A stretch of DNA of 64,000 nt from Toxonevra muliebris. Lineage: Eukaryota; Arthropoda; Insecta; Diptera; Pallopteridae. The notes below the pieces were generated by a model, which worked only from the letters and a program-made list of their open reading frames with translations, was not told the DNA's origin and searched no databases. Shown here piece after piece: positions 49,337 to 61,135 of the stretch. A program made the translations under genes and the position numbers. The stretch is taken from NCBI GenBank assembly GCA_963691655.1, contig OY829327.1, positions 83,464,019 through 83,528,018 of the forward strand. Reading direction: 5' to 3'. Numbering within the stretch: the first letter of the stretch is position 1; each line of letters begins with the position of its first letter.

Positions 49337-50749
49337 GAAACCGACCAACATAATCCGAATATAAATGTAAACACGAAAGAGAAAAATATAGGAAAACAGA
49401 GAGTGTGCGAATAATTACATAAAACTTACGCAAAAACAACAAAAAAAAAAAAAAAATTGAAAAAATTAAATATATATAAAAATATATTATCATTATTTAT
49501 GTATAAATTAATAATTTTATAATACACATATACACAAAAAACACAAAGCAACAACACATCCAAACATATTTTAGTTTTATAAATGCAAATGAATGTCTCA
49601 TATTTACAGACAAAAAATGAAATGTTTTAAATTAAATTTAAAAATTCAAAAAATCATAATTTGAATAAATGAAAATATATAATAATTAATTAATATTAAA
49701 AAAAAATGTGAAAAATTATGATATACTTACGCTAACGCGAAACAAATGAGGATTTCTGGGGGGAGATGCAAATAGTGAAATGCAGCGCACTCGCCTATTT
49801 GTATTTTTGATCGTAAATGTTTTTTGTGTAAACTTCTCTTTCAATTGAAATCGCAATCGGAAATGATAAAAAAAAACTTATTACATGCAAACAAAAATAA
49901 AATCGACTTAAAGAATTCTTTTACTTATTAAACAAAAGCAAAAATTGTAAGAATCAGCAATTAATTTCAAATAGTAAAATAAAACAATAAACTAAAGAAT
50001 TTGCTAATAAATGTATTTTTAGCAAGTAGAAACAACATTTTCTTTTCTTTCGTTTTGGTAATAGAGGAGGTGAGGTAGACGCGATTGTATTTCTTAGTGT
50101 GTATAACTCAGACTCTTTTTCATAGTCTAGAGAAGAAAACACGATTCAGGAAAATGTAACAAAATTTTTTTTCCGTGTAACTCAAAAACAAATTTTTTTT
50201 TTAAGATTTTGGTAGGGCATACCCTCAAATATTTTTCAAGCAACTATAGGTTACCCAGTTATAAAATATTATTCTCCTAAGACCGTGGTAAACTATGCCG
50301 AGTAGACCGCAAAGTCTACATGGAAATTTGGTATGAAGGATATTTCATTTTTGTTTTTTTTTTTTTAAACTTAATTTATTTTTATATAAAATTCAATTTA
50401 AAAAAAGACGAAACAATAGAATACTGATAATTATTAAAAACTAAAAAAAATAAAATTTACTATGCATATTTTCTCTTCAGAGTTTTTTTCTTACAGTCAA
50501 AATACAACTTTCTATGTTTTTGTACACAATGTAAAATAAATTGTTTTTGTTCTTCCTAGTCGGTTATAAGCCCATGAAAATCTTACGTTAGCTTGACAAC
50601 TCTCTCAGTTGTATCATTTACTGCTTTAACAGAAAATATTGTTTTTTTAGCTTCCTAAAACGAAGAATTGTTTTTCCATGAAGAAAGACACTTGAAGAAA
50701 AGTGTGGTTGATTTTCAAGCGAGAAAACTGATTTTTACTCTTGATCGAT
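49337..50749. other. Belle 3' UTR and spacer
   Basis: A very AT-rich 3' region follows the stop codon, with an AATAAA-type signal in TTGAATAAATG near 49662. Beyond about 49750 there is no recognisable gene. Confidence 0.5.
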
Positions 50750-51030
50750 AAAAAATCATCTATCTACGAAAATAGATGATGCATTGAAAGCGAATGACGC
50801 TAAAAGTTGAACTTTCAACTTTTTTACGCTTTTTGCACGTCATGATATATATAGTTTTCTAAAGTTAAAATGGAAACAAATTAATATAGGAAATTAAAAA
50901 TTTTCTGCCACATAAATCATTCGATATTTGCAAGACGAGAAGAACGCGCAGAAAGCGTGCTGTGTAGCTCGACACACGAAACGCGTAGAAATTGTAGGAC
51001 GCGGAAAACACTTTTGACGCACGAATAAAT
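50750..51030. mobile_element. Repeat homologous to the 58550-58968 insertion, inverted
   Basis: GAAAGCGAATGACGC, then TTTTTTACGCTTTTTGCACG and TCATGAT at the left, and GCTGTGTAGCTCGACACACG, AAACGCGTAGAAATTGTAGG and ACGCGGAAAA at the right. These match the reverse complement of the insertion at 58550-58968. The left end forms a small hairpin (ATCATCTATCTACGAAAATA / GATGAT). Non-coding. Confidence 0.65.
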
Positions 51031-51142
51031 GTTTAAAAAAAAACGCCGATTGTTGTTTTTCTATATGATAAGTTATAGGTATATAGATCATGTGTATGAC
51101 CTCTTTGAATAAACCCGTCGTCGTTTCGGTCAAGCATGACCT

Positions 51143-52110
51143 TTACGTATAAAATAAGCATGTACTTCCAGGGTTAATAAATCTTAGCAGATCCTGCAGT
51201 GTTAGAGAGCTCAGGTGTTCGTCTCCCAACACTCCAGTGCCAAATATGCTTACTCTGATCTGGCAGAAAGCGGAGCAGACACTAAGAAAGTGGTCCGCCG
51301 TCTCTCCACATTCTTCCTCCAAACCACAGGAAGCACAGAAGGCACTAGCTCCCAGGGCAATCATATTAAAATGTTTGGCCCAAAAGAAGTGACCTGTGTA
51401 TAGTCCCATCAGCTGCCTACAGCTCTTTCTGTTAAGTTTTAACAGAAAGTCTGTTGGACGCTTCGAGATAACAGGCAACGTGGTCTAAACGTGTCTGCCT
51501 AAAGCCCCTAAGTTCCTCCCATTTACCATTGTGGGTCAAGTCGACCCACTCATTAATGGTGGTCTTGATGGTTTTAGACAACAAAGAGAGTACACGTTCT
51601 GTGCCCAAGAAACCAGTTTCCGAACCCTTTCTGGCCAGAAGGTCAGCGGATTCATTTCCTGAAATTCCTGAGTGTCCAGGAACCCATATCAACAGCAGGC
51701 TATTGTGTTTTCCAACACAATCAAGCCTGGATTTGCAATGCATAACCAGTTTAGATGTGGTTAGAGGATTAAGTAAGGATTTAAGAGCAGCTTGACTGTC
51801 ACTAATACTCCTTGCTCTCTATCCATTATCAATGACATGATCCATTGAAAAACAGAAGCCTACAACCCAAGAGAGAAGTGAAGGTGCACTCCATCATTTT
51901 TAATGAAAACCCCAGAACCCGAACCGAATTCTGTTTTGGAGCCGTCAGTGAAAATGCGCTTACAATCAACTCCATTTATATATAGTTTTGATGTATTTAA
52001 ATTGTTTGTGAATTAAGGAACTATAAAAGGAACAAGTTCACTATATGCGCTAAAAGATTGGACCCTTAAGAACAACTAAAATTCACAAGCCTACATAAAC
52101 CCGGAAGCTT
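51143..52110 (-). mobile_element. LINE RNase H and zinc-tail part (LOA/R1-type)
   Basis: On the minus strand, about 51965-51850 encodes the RNase H start RIFTDGSKTEFGSGSGV. The segment 51743-51432 carries LLLIWVPGHSGISGNESADL (catalytic His region), and 51478-51143 gives the knuckle tail CASCGLEEECGETADHFLSV. A frame shift separates the last two. It is probably the same element as 52920-54672, separated from the reverse transcriptase by about 800 bp of unrelated AT-rich DNA. Confidence 0.82.
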
Positions 52111-52920
52111 ACTAAAAACTTAAAACAAAATGTTGTACATACAGAGCGCGTAGAATTCATCAATACGATATCCATGTAAATTTTTAGGCAGTCCTTCTAA
52201 AATTTCGTAAAAAAATAAAATAATTTATCACAAAATACACTGTCACAAACTTAATCTACTTTAAGCGATCAACAATGACCGGATATGGAAAACATTTTCT
52301 CACTTTAAAAAAATTAATGTTAATTTATGTTATCTCTTGAATCTAATTAATAAAAACCCAGTTTTTATTATATATTTGATAAAGCTATCAATCCCAGGAT
52401 TGAATTTTGAATCCCGAACCTTACCCGACATTCCATATTCAAAACGAATTCGTTGTGACGATAAAATATTTCGAAAACGATTCATTGACGAGTTTTGCCT
52501 CTTCATTAACGAAGTCGTTTTTGATTTCGTTTATGAATTCATCCCGAACTTGAGAATTCTTTTGCAAACGAGCATCATTAGTGAATCGTTCACGAAACTT
52601 TTTTTTTTGTTTTTAACGAACTTATCTCGAATACCAAAAGTTATTTTATTAAAACATTTAAAAGGTTTTTTTAACAAATTTTTATTCAATAATATGGTAT
52701 TACCAAGAAACAAAAGGAACATGTATTTATATTAATATTTCTTCCATAACTCGACCCAACTCGATTGTATTTATTTACCTGATAGACATCCATATAATAT
52801 ATTTAGGATGTCTTAGGAATTAATGCTCTTATGAATAAATCTGAAAAAGATTATTCTTACCAAACTAATTTTTAACAAATAAATTTTTATTTTGAATTTT
52901 GACCACAATCAGCTTGAACC
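52111..52920. other. AT-rich DNA interrupting the LINE
   Basis: The reverse-transcriptase thumb and active-site YADD block expected here is absent. The sequence is AT-rich, and the plus frame 52337-52735 has no recognisable domain. Either an insertion replaced the segment or two LINE fragments are juxtaposed. Confidence 0.5.
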
Positions 52921-54672
52921 ATCATAAGTCTATGTTACAGCATTGAGCGTATCCAGTTAACAAGAACCAGATCCACTGCATGCTGACCTGCTGCATTGCA
53001 CATGCAGTCAAAAGTCGTGCTGTCACAAACTCCCTCAATATCAACAAAAATAGCAATAGTATATTCTTTCCTGTTGAGGGTCTGCTCAATTCGACCTACC
53101 AGATTTTGTAGGGCAGTCTAACAAGATTTCCCACATTGGTAAGAATGCTGAAATAAAAAGAGAGGATGTAACAATAGCGACTCACTACACATGCGATGTT
53201 CGACACAGCGCTCAAGACATTTTAGTAAGAAAGACATTATACTGATTGGTCTTAAGCTTTTGGGATTAGTATAATTGTCCTTGCAAATTTTTGAAATGAA
53301 AACAGCTTCTACCAACCGCCGTTGTTGAAGTATGTAAGAAAACTCCAAACTGGAGATGAAGATCTTTTTCCAAACCGGTAGCAATTGCACCGTACCCTCA
53401 TTTTCCGAGCAACAAATAGTATCCCATCCGGATCTGGCGATTTGAAGCTGTCAAAGGAAGCAATAGCAAACCTAATCGCATCTTCATTCGCCACTGTCCT
53501 GGCAAACAGTTACGCTGCGAAACTGTCGAGCTAATCTTCCCTGCTTCCGGAAAAATGGGATGTTGAACAACAGAGACGATTGCCCGGAATGTAAGATTCA
53601 ACCATTAAGCTAATCATCTCACTTTTTGATTTCGTGGAAGTGCTATCAGATTTTTTGAGTGAACACAGTCGATTGGCTTGACCTTTTTTGAGAATTTTCG
53701 CCAACCTAGCTGTTTCAGATATAGTTTCAACACCGCAGCAGAAATGTCAAAAGGAAGCTCTTTTCGAAACTCGAATTAGCTTTTTATACTCCTTCTGCTT
53801 TTGACGATATAGAGTCCAGTGCTCATCAAGATTAGTCTTGAGAGCCCGGTTGATAAGTTTTCTAGACTCAACTCGCAGGGCTTGCAGCTCCTGGCTCCAC
53901 CACAGAACAGGAATCTTACCAAGAGGCTGGCGAGGGGGACAGGCACGCTCAAAGCTGGTCTGAAGAGCAGAGGTGAGATTTTCAATCGCTTCCAGACCTC
54001 GCTTGTTACGTAGTTTAGGGGGTAGAACACAACTTAATGAAGCCAGTTCTTTTCTAACCATTGCCCAATCTGCCTTTTTCTGATTAACTTCAACACCATA
54101 CTGAAATTCGATATATCTGTGGTCTGATAGTGAATCATCTCTAAGGACCTTCCAGTTTGCAATTGACTTCACTATCCTTTCATTAGAAATAGTCAGGTCA
54201 ATAACATCCTGTCTAGTAGGTATCTCAAAAGTTGGTTGGTTCCCAAACGTTTTGTATGTTCAGCACAGAAGACAGGAAGTAGTTTAGAAGATAAGTCCCT
54301 CCCAGATAACGTTCTGTGCATTAGCATCACAACATAATATGAGCCCCAAATTCATTCTTTCACAATACTCCACAGATTCAACAATCATCGCTGGTGGTGG
54401 TGGTAAAATTTCATCGTATGGAAGTAGGCAGAAGCAATCGCAAGATGTTTCCATTCTCGATTGTCCTGAAAACTCACCTTAGCAGCCACCATATCTTGGC
54501 CACAAAAGTGACCAAGTTTGGTGATTGTAAGATGAGGAGATGCTATAAAACAGATTCTAGGTCTATTAGAACTCTCATCGTATAGAATCGTGGGCGCTCT
54601 TAACTCACCAAGTCCACAGATGCGTCCTTTATAGACCCAAGGTTGTTGAATTGTTGTTATGTACATGTACAT
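52921..54672 (-). mobile_element. LINE endonuclease and reverse-transcriptase part (LOA/R1-type), broken
   Basis: Minus-strand order: endonuclease with QQPWVYKGRICGLGELRAPT and FIASPHL (54672-54385), then the endonuclease C-terminus LSDHRYIEFQYGVEVN and the linker to the RT (54172-53747). Next are RT blocks FDSFKSPDPDGI (53494-53309), NPKSLRPISIMSFLLKCLER (53390-53118), and in shifted frame AIFVDIEGVCDSTTFDCM (about 53070-52990). This last block is motif A, with the first catalytic Asp present. The element stops near 52925 at NWIRSML. There are several frame breaks and stops. Orientation is continuous with 51143-52110. Confidence 0.82.
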
Positions 54673-54827
54673 TAGTGACCGACTGAAGAAGGTTTAGGTT
54701 TTTCGGAAGATTAATGAGTTGGTTTTGTAAAATATTTTCTTTATATTGTCTTCGGCCCAAGCCCAATCGGAAGGGCCAAACTTTGGCTAAAAAATAACTT
54801 TGAGTCGGATACTACATACATTTAAAA

Positions 54828-54833
54828 TTTATT
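54828..54833 (-). terminator. Poly(A) signal of Sys1
   Basis: AATAAA on the minus strand, about 46 bases after the Sys1 stop codon. Confidence 0.5.
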
Positions 54834-54878
54834 TTACAAATAAACTTAAAAATTATTAGAAAGTATCCAATTGTTCAC

Positions 54879-55485
54879 TTAAACATCAGACTTTTGATTG
54901 AGTGCGGCGTATCCGACTGGTATTTCTTTAAGTTCAGATTTGAGACACAGAAATTCGCCTCCTATACACATAATTGTAGTTGTAATGGCATTAAGAAGCC
55001 ACCAAGATACATTTGATGGGAATGATGAATTGTACCACCAACAGATTAATAGATGCAGACAATGGAATGTGCAACTATAGCGAAAAAAAAATATATGTAC
55101 AAATGTTTGCATTGATGATGAATAGAGCAAGTTTACCTAAAATCTAAGCATAATTTCGCTCGTCTTACTATGCACCAAAGTGCCAACGATGCAACAAAAG
55201 AATTGATCACAAAGGCAAAGATTATGAGACGTCCACCTATATTTGAGATGTGTATTTCCTGCAAATTGATCCAAAAAAGGCGATTAAATCTTATTTTTCC
55301 GAATTACCGGTAGATAGTACATGGTATTCAAACATGTTGTCCAACGTATAGTTGTCTCCGGCCAAGATGTTCGCTATACAGACAAGCAGCCCCAGCGTGA
55401 AGTAAACACAAAACTGCATCGAGATCATTTGGGAAATTAACAACAATGGATCCCATTGCGTGTTGCGAAATGTGCCTGCCTTCAT
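54879..55485 (-). CDS. Sys1, Golgi membrane protein
   Basis: Multi-pass Golgi membrane protein. In yeast and man SYS1 recruits the small GTPase ARFRP1/Arl3 to the trans-Golgi. Exons on the minus strand: 55485-55321, 55258-55137, 55074-54879, phases 0 and 2, giving 160 residues (human SYS1 has 156). The N-terminus MKAGTFRNTQWDPLLLISQM matches the family FR...WDPLL pattern. Exon 2 encodes EIHISNIGGRLIIFAFVINS and IVRRAKLCLDF. Exon 3 has SCTFHCLHLLICWWYNSSFP and GGEFLCLKSELKEIPVGYAA, the conserved C-terminus (..CMRTELKEIP in man). Four hydrophobic segments are visible. The exon 1 donor (CAT|GTACTA) is unusual but is the only one I find that keeps the frame. Confidence 0.92.
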
Positions 55486-57158
55486 AGTGTTGAAATCTTC
55501 CTCTGAAACGTTTTTAACATTTGCTTGAGCTAATAAAATTTAGAACCGAATAAATGCAAATGATAAAGTTGTCTTCCAATCATCATCAGTGTTGCCAACT
55601 CAAGGCAAAAACCGGCTAAATTTTAAGAATAAAGCCTTAACATATTTTTGTTCATATAAGAGGGATTCTTTATGTCGCCCTTGTACGCTGCAGGAATAAC
55701 AGAATTTCAAAACCTATCCATTCGTTCAACAAAAAAAAAAAAAATTAAAATACGCCACAATCACGACAATCAGCTGCCACTTTTCATTATTCACATATGA
55801 AATTCATTTTTGCGTACTTCTTCTATAAATTGTTTACTAAATTTCAATTTATTAATAAAATATCTTTATTGCTCTAAATTTATATTCAATTGTCAATAAG
55901 CCAATTAAATGCATCGTCGTCGTTTTCTTAAACACTATCAGATATGTACATATATGTTATATGACTAGAATTTGTTTCTAAGAATTACAGAATTACGTCT
56001 TAAAGTTAAGAAGATCTTAACCGGACCACCCTGTATATTAGTATCTACTCAATAATAGGCTTTACTAAAACGTTTAAAAGTCTTGTAAACCTCGTATCCC
56101 GCAAAAAGTGAGTAAACTTGTCGAAATTTATTTGAAATTTGTGAGTGCTTGCGTGTTTATGTAATTAACATGTTTAGATGAAGGTTCTTAATACCGAAAT
56201 TTCAAATTGTTTGGTATAGTTTTAGTTTTCACTGATTCGCTCAATATTCGCATGTTGCACTTTCTCGAGCTCATTCCTTAAAAATGTATTCAGTTTTCAT
56301 TTGTTTCGAAATTTGTGCAGATTTTTTGGCATTTTAACAATCTGATGTAGTCTTTAAAAATTTGTGTAGCGATATTGTATTAACCCTCTTGTTCCCAAAT
56401 TTTTGATTGATAAAAAAATCGGAATTGATTAATATTGGCGTAAAAATCATAAACTGATTTAAAAACTCAAAAAAAAACTAATGGACGTGGTTTTATAAAG
56501 TGAGAAAGTTTGAACGCCTAAAATTATTTGTTCTTGAATGAGCTTTTTATCAATTTGTTTTAAGTAATTAAATATTTTATACGCAAAATTAAAATTCTTA
56601 GCTATCCATAGCTAGTTTTTTATCTTTTAGTTTTTTTCACTTTTATCTCAAATACAATCAAAATAATTAAAATAATTAATTTTCCAATTTTTCAGTCGCA
56701 AGCAACTAGTTTCCTCGTCTAAAAGCAGACTTCGTTTAATTGTTTATATGAGAATAATAAAAACTGATTAGTTAGTCCCGCGAATTTGAGAGCGTTTTGG
56801 TCGAAACAGCGATTTTGCGATTTTCAGTCACGTGAAATCGTCGATGCGCAGCAACCCGATTTAAATCATAAAGCGACTTAACTACCTGGTTCCGAATTCC
56901 CACAAACTTCAGAATTATAAATTCAACACAATGTGAATAAAAAAATGTTAAGCCATGTTTTTTCTTAAAATTTAGCAGATGTTGGTTGCATTGATGAGGA
57001 GAGTACAATTTTTGCAACGCTGCAATTCAAGGCTTCACTAGGGATCAAAACAGCTGTTCGTGCTAGTTCAACCAACAGCTTTGTACAGTGACTATTATGG
57101 TAACTATTTTGTTTGGGTTTATAGCTATATTGCTGCAAAGGAAAATAAATTTTGAAAA
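55486..57158. other. Intergenic region between Sys1 and aprataxin
   Basis: The two genes are divergent, so promoters for both should lie here. About 56046-56192 is a copy of the AATAGGGCCTT MITE (AATAATAGGCTTTACTAAAA at left, GTTTAGATGAAGGTTCTTA at right). Otherwise nothing is recognised. The minus frame 56965-57207 is antisense to the first aprataxin exon. Confidence 0.45.
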
Positions 57159-57776
57159 ATGGCAAACTCCTGGCCATTGGGACTGGTAAAAACTTTGAAT
57201 GATACAAAAAACCATATTATATCATCAAATTTGGCGGTAGTTATCCACGACAAATTTCCAAAAGCAAAACATCATTTTCTCGTGCTGCCCAAACAGAATA
57301 TCTCAACAATATTTAACGTAAGTATACATTAAAAAAAATAGTGTAGAAAGATTTTATACTTACTCTCATGATAGTTACGTTCGGATCAACTACCCCTACT
57401 CGAGGAACTATACCTATTAGCTTTAAATATTATAGAGATTAAACAAGAAGAACTGCACAATTTCAAAATAGGTTTTCATGCTCAACCTTCGATGCAACAG
57501 TTACATTTGCATGTTATTTCGAAGGATTTCATATCTGAATCCTTCAAAACGAAAAAACATTGGAATAGCTTCAATACACGTTTATTTTTACCTTACGAAG
57601 CGGCATATGAGGAGCTAAAAGTAAATGGTTGTATCAAGCGTTTAACCCAAAACGAAATTCAGAGTCTTGCCGCTATGGCATTGGAATGCAATCAATGTGA
57701 ATTTACTGCCAAAAATGTACCAGAATTAAAGAATCATTTGTGGTCGCATTGGATAGATAAACAGAAAAATGTTTGA
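57159..57776 (+). CDS. Aprataxin-type HIT/zinc-finger DNA-end repair protein
   Basis: Aprataxin removes AMP from abortive DNA-ligation intermediates (5'-adenylate). Exons: 57159-57317 and 57375-57776, phase 0, 186 residues. The N-terminal MANSWPLGLVKTLNDTKNHI and VVIHDKFPKAKHHFLVLPK are the HIT fold start. The histidine motif at 95-101 reads QLHLHVI, keeping the two central histidines (H97, H99) that correspond to the human catalytic pair, but with Gln where human aprataxin has the first His. KKHWNSFNT follows as in human aprataxin. The C-terminus has a C2H2 finger: C158, C161, H174, H178. There is no FHA domain, as in yeast Hnt3. AATAAA signals occur at about 58074 and 58122. Confidence 0.9.
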
Positions 57777-58219
57777 CAACAAAATCTAATAATAATGTTA
57801 TTTTGATTCGTGAATTGCCGGATTTAGGTAAGTCCATCGCAAAAGAATTAAGGTAGAAGCATTTTGAAAACTAAGCGGAACTTTGACAATTCGGAATATA
57901 TTTTTTTGATACCATTCTTCTCTTGCTACAGCGTTGTATTTTCATGGTTAAATTTTTAAGTGAGAATTTATAAGAAAAAAATTTGCATAGTATTGCATAT
58001 ACATAGAGAGAATTAGTTGTTGCTTTTTATGTTATTTATTAACTCTTAACGTGTTCAAGTTACAAATATTTGCTAATAAAGAAAACAAATTTAAGTAACA
58101 TTCTTTATACTTTTTTATTATAAATAAAGTTTAGAATTTAGTACTTAATAATAAAAGTAGTATTAATAATCTACTACTAATTTTCACTTTTGTACCCATT
58201 TCACAAAATGCATCTCAAA
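57777..58219. other. 3' region of aprataxin and spacer
   Basis: AT-rich 3' UTR and spacer, with no further gene. Confidence 0.5.
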
Positions 58220-58357
58220 GTGGCTGTTCACATTAGGCGTTTTTTTTTTTTGAACTCAGACCATGGAGTAGAGCACGAGCATATCGAGCACGCTCTGACA
58301 ACTCTGATTCAATTTTAAAACGCATAGAGCACGAACTGTCAATCTTTTTGATTTTTG

Positions 58358-59014
58358 GCTGGTGGTTAATTCACATAATCTTATATTCAGTATCAATATG
58401 AAGTGTATGAGAATTATAAAAAAGAGTACAAGTATATACCTGGGTTGGTAATGGCAAAACCACCAAGCTGATAAAAACTTGCCGCACCGCCATTGGCATG
58501 AAACTGTAGGTCCAACTATGTGGTATCACAATGGGCCGTTCATGCTTAAAGCATGCGTCAAAAGTTTTTTTTCCGCGTCCTACAATTTCTGCGCGTTTCA
58601 TGCGTCGAGCTACACAGCATGTTTTTTGCGAGTTCTTGTCTTGAAAATATCGGCTGATTTTTATGGCAGAAAATTTTTTAATTTTTGTATCAAATTTTCT
58701 TTCATTTTCACCTTGTTTTTTATTTGTATTTTTATAAATTTTAGCCTTATAAAACTATATATGACTAAAAAACTATAAATAAACAGCTGATCAACTGTTA
58801 TGACGTGCAAACAGCGTAAAAAAGTTTAAAGTTGCTCAACTTTTCGCGTCATTCGCTTTCAATGCGTCATCCATTTTCGTCGTGTAACTTACTTCATACA
58901 AATGTACTGATTTATCTTTTTTAAAAGATGCGCACAGAAAGCATAGATGCGTGGTATGTAACTCCAGTTTAAGTGAGTGTCCCGACAGCCACTCCATTCT
59001 AACCAACCTAACCT
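58358..59014 (+). mobile_element. SINE family 1, 5'-truncated and interrupted
   Basis: CTGGTGGTTAATTCACATAA, then TCAATATGAAGTGTATGAGA, AATGGCAAAACCACCAAG and AACTGTAGGTCCAACTATG match the SINE at 25584-25891, minus its tRNA head. After an insertion (58550-58968) the tail resumes AAGTGAGTGTCCCGACAGCC and ends CCAACCTAACCTA. Confidence 0.82.
58550..58968. mobile_element. TTAA-flanked insertion inside the SINE (piggyBac-like MITE)
   Basis: TTAA is present at 58546-58549 and 58969-58972. Joining the flanks across one TTAA gives CCGTTCATGCTTAAGTGAGT, which aligns with CCGTTTAGGCCTAAGTGTGT of the uninterrupted SINE. The interior starts AGCATGCGTCAAAAG and contains GCGTCCTACAATTTCTGCGC. It is shared in reverse with 50750-51030. 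The terminal inverted repeats are weak. Confidence 0.7.
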
Positions 59015-59244
59015 ACGTTTACTCTTAGTGCTCAGAGCTAAAAAGAAACACAATTACGTTTTTTGACAACTCGTGCTCTGCTCAGAGCTAATAAAGAAAA
59101 ACGCCTATTGGCGCAAACATGAACGCCTGTCTGAAAGAGAGAGGTAGAAAAATTTGGGAGTAAGAAAGAAATAGAAACTCGCCTGTCTTTTTCTAACTAC
59201 CTATTTTTTTTTACCTCTCTTTCAATACAGGCGCTCATGCTTGC

Positions 59245-60679
59245 TGTAAATCATATTTATGTCGTTTATAATCCTTATTTGTGTTGGTTTCTTTTATCCA
59301 AGGTGTTTTTTAATTATCCTTTCTCCTAGAGAAAACTGTCGGAGAACATTAAAATTTGTTATAAACTTTTTAGTCAAAATTGCAAGTTTTTTCGCACAAA
59401 TATAGCAAGATGTTTTGTGGACGCAAAATGTAGCATAAACAGCTCAAGATCAATTATATATTGACAATCAACGCAGTTTTAATATTATAAAATATTAACA
59501 AATTAGGTATAAAAATATTTCCATGGTGAAATTGTGTATAAGGTGATAGCAAGACTACAAAAATTTCAATTTGCCAAAAACAACATATATTTGTTGTTGC
59601 GTCAGATGCCATAAAATATCAATATCAGTAATACAACAAAACAATAACAATACTACATTGTTTTTGCGGCCGTAATGGCGGAATGCAGACAATGTCAAAA
59701 TGGAGAAAAAACGTAACAACAATCAAAAGTAAAAACTGATTTGCACAGCCTATGATATTGATCACGAAGAAAGAAGAAGAATGGATTACTAGTAACTTCA
59801 CCTGTTATAAATGCACCTTCAATATTTCTTAAGATAAGAGATAGAGAAAATAGGGGGAAAAGATTAAGAGAGTAAATCAAGAGAGAGAAATCATTAGTTA
59901 ATTGCAGAATAACCATTTGTGGGTATGTAGTTATGTTTTGGCATGATCAATTGTAGAGTTCTTTGACTTCTGGCGAGACATATTTTGGCAAAAAGGTATG
60001 TTGGTTCTTTGGTGGTAGTTAATTTAAACAAAAATAACAAAGTTCTGTGAATTGGATTGGTCGGAGATGTGTTCATACTTTTTAATACCAAAGATATATA
60101 TGGCACAGTTATTGTACGCCACATTGAATTTTTTTTTTGGAGTCACGGTCCATATTTGCGAAATTTTCGCCGTCATAGAGAATAGGGGGCAGGATAAAAT
60201 ACTTTACAAGTTGCAGTCTAACACTGCTGGGAGGTATTTAGTAGTGGAACTTAGTCCACGTAGAGTATAGAGAATAGATTTTGGAAACTATTTTGTTGAA
60301 ATGCAACTATTTTGTTGTTTTAAAAAAATGATTTTGGTAAGTTGGTAGGTTAATCTCGATTTCTAGTAGATTCTGGTAAAATTTAAGTTTGAATGAAAGA
60401 TAATATACAGAACTATCTTATTGTTTTTTTTTTTAATGATTTACTAATGAAATATGAAAGCCTTCCAACTAGACTGATAATGAGATTAATTCTTGAAGGT
60501 AAAAATTAACATACTAATTATATTGTTGTCTTGACAGTTATTTATTGAATTTGACGGTTGAACTAATTGCTTATCCATGTCAGGTATCAAATATGTCTTT
60601 TAATTCTAGAAAATTTTTGGTAGATTGAGTTGCAACACTGATCCAGAGCCATCTGCTGCCAATTGAACACACTATATAA
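59245..60679. other. Intergenic region
   Basis: No recognised gene. Frames at 59695-60270 are short and unrecognised. Confidence 0.5.
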
Positions 60680-61135
60680 TGGTCGCATTCAGAAGGCGCA
60701 ACCGAAGCGTTACTGTGGCGAGTGCTCCTTTTGAATGGGTAGTTGTGAGTTACCGTTTAGAAGAACTGTTGGCGTTTCGAGGCTGTTTTTTCCATTGTAT
60801 TGTTTTTCTGCTCTTTCGGGTCAACATGTTGCCCTAAATGCCATTTATTTTTATTTATCGGCGGTTTGGTGATTTTTAAACGGTGGCTGGCAGCCAATAT
60901 TTTTTTTGTTTTGGACTGTTTCGTTCATTGGTATGGCGTGTACGATTTAACCGATAAATTATGCCCGACAGGAAATAAAAAAAAGGCGGCGGTGCGAAGT
61001 TGACTGAGCCGCACAGCGTAGGTTTCTGGCTTGTACGTAAACAAATATATATGTTCAATGATGGCTGGAGAAGTGATGGAGATGGAATTGAGACGGAACA
61101 TGCTGCCAACATAATGTGCCTTCTGAATGCGACCA
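60680..61135. mobile_element. TIR element (TGGTCGCATTCAGAAGGC) upstream of FAM98
   Basis: The left end, 60680-60697, TGGTCGCATTCAGAAGGC, is an exact 18-bp inverted repeat of the right end at 61118-61135. After one further base both ends read CA. The interior (456 bp total) is relatively GC-rich, with small frames on both strands that start inside the repeats. I see no target duplication. It ends 176 bp before the FAM98 start codon. Confidence 0.75.

Larger units (their letters stand above)
58235..59106. mobile_element. Foldback element (AGGCGTTTTT), inserted in the palindromic MITE
   Basis: ATT is duplicated at 58232-58234 and 59107-59109. The left arm is AGGCGTTTTTTTT with CTCAGACC and AGAGCACGAG. 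The right arm is the reverse complement: CTCGTGCTCTGCTCAGAGCT, then AATAAAGAAAAACGCCT. Without the SINE inside it, it is about 215 bp. Confidence 0.8.
58220..59244. mobile_element. Palindromic MITE, copy interrupted by nested insertions
   Basis: GTGGCTGTTCACATT at 58220-58234 is the left end of the palindromic family. The rest resumes at 59107 with ATTGGCGCAAACATGAACGC and runs through the AAAGAGAGAGGTAG block to CAGGCGCTCATGCTTG at 59243. Removing 58235-59106 and one ATT restores TTCACATTGGCGCAAACATG, which matches the family consensus. The final GTGAACAGCCAC arm is lost. Confidence 0.82.

Noticed and set aside
52337..52735. 132-codon plus-strand frame inside the broken LINE
   Set aside because: Phe/Ile/Leu/Asn-rich, AT-driven, no recognisable domain, and it lies in the gap of a decayed element.
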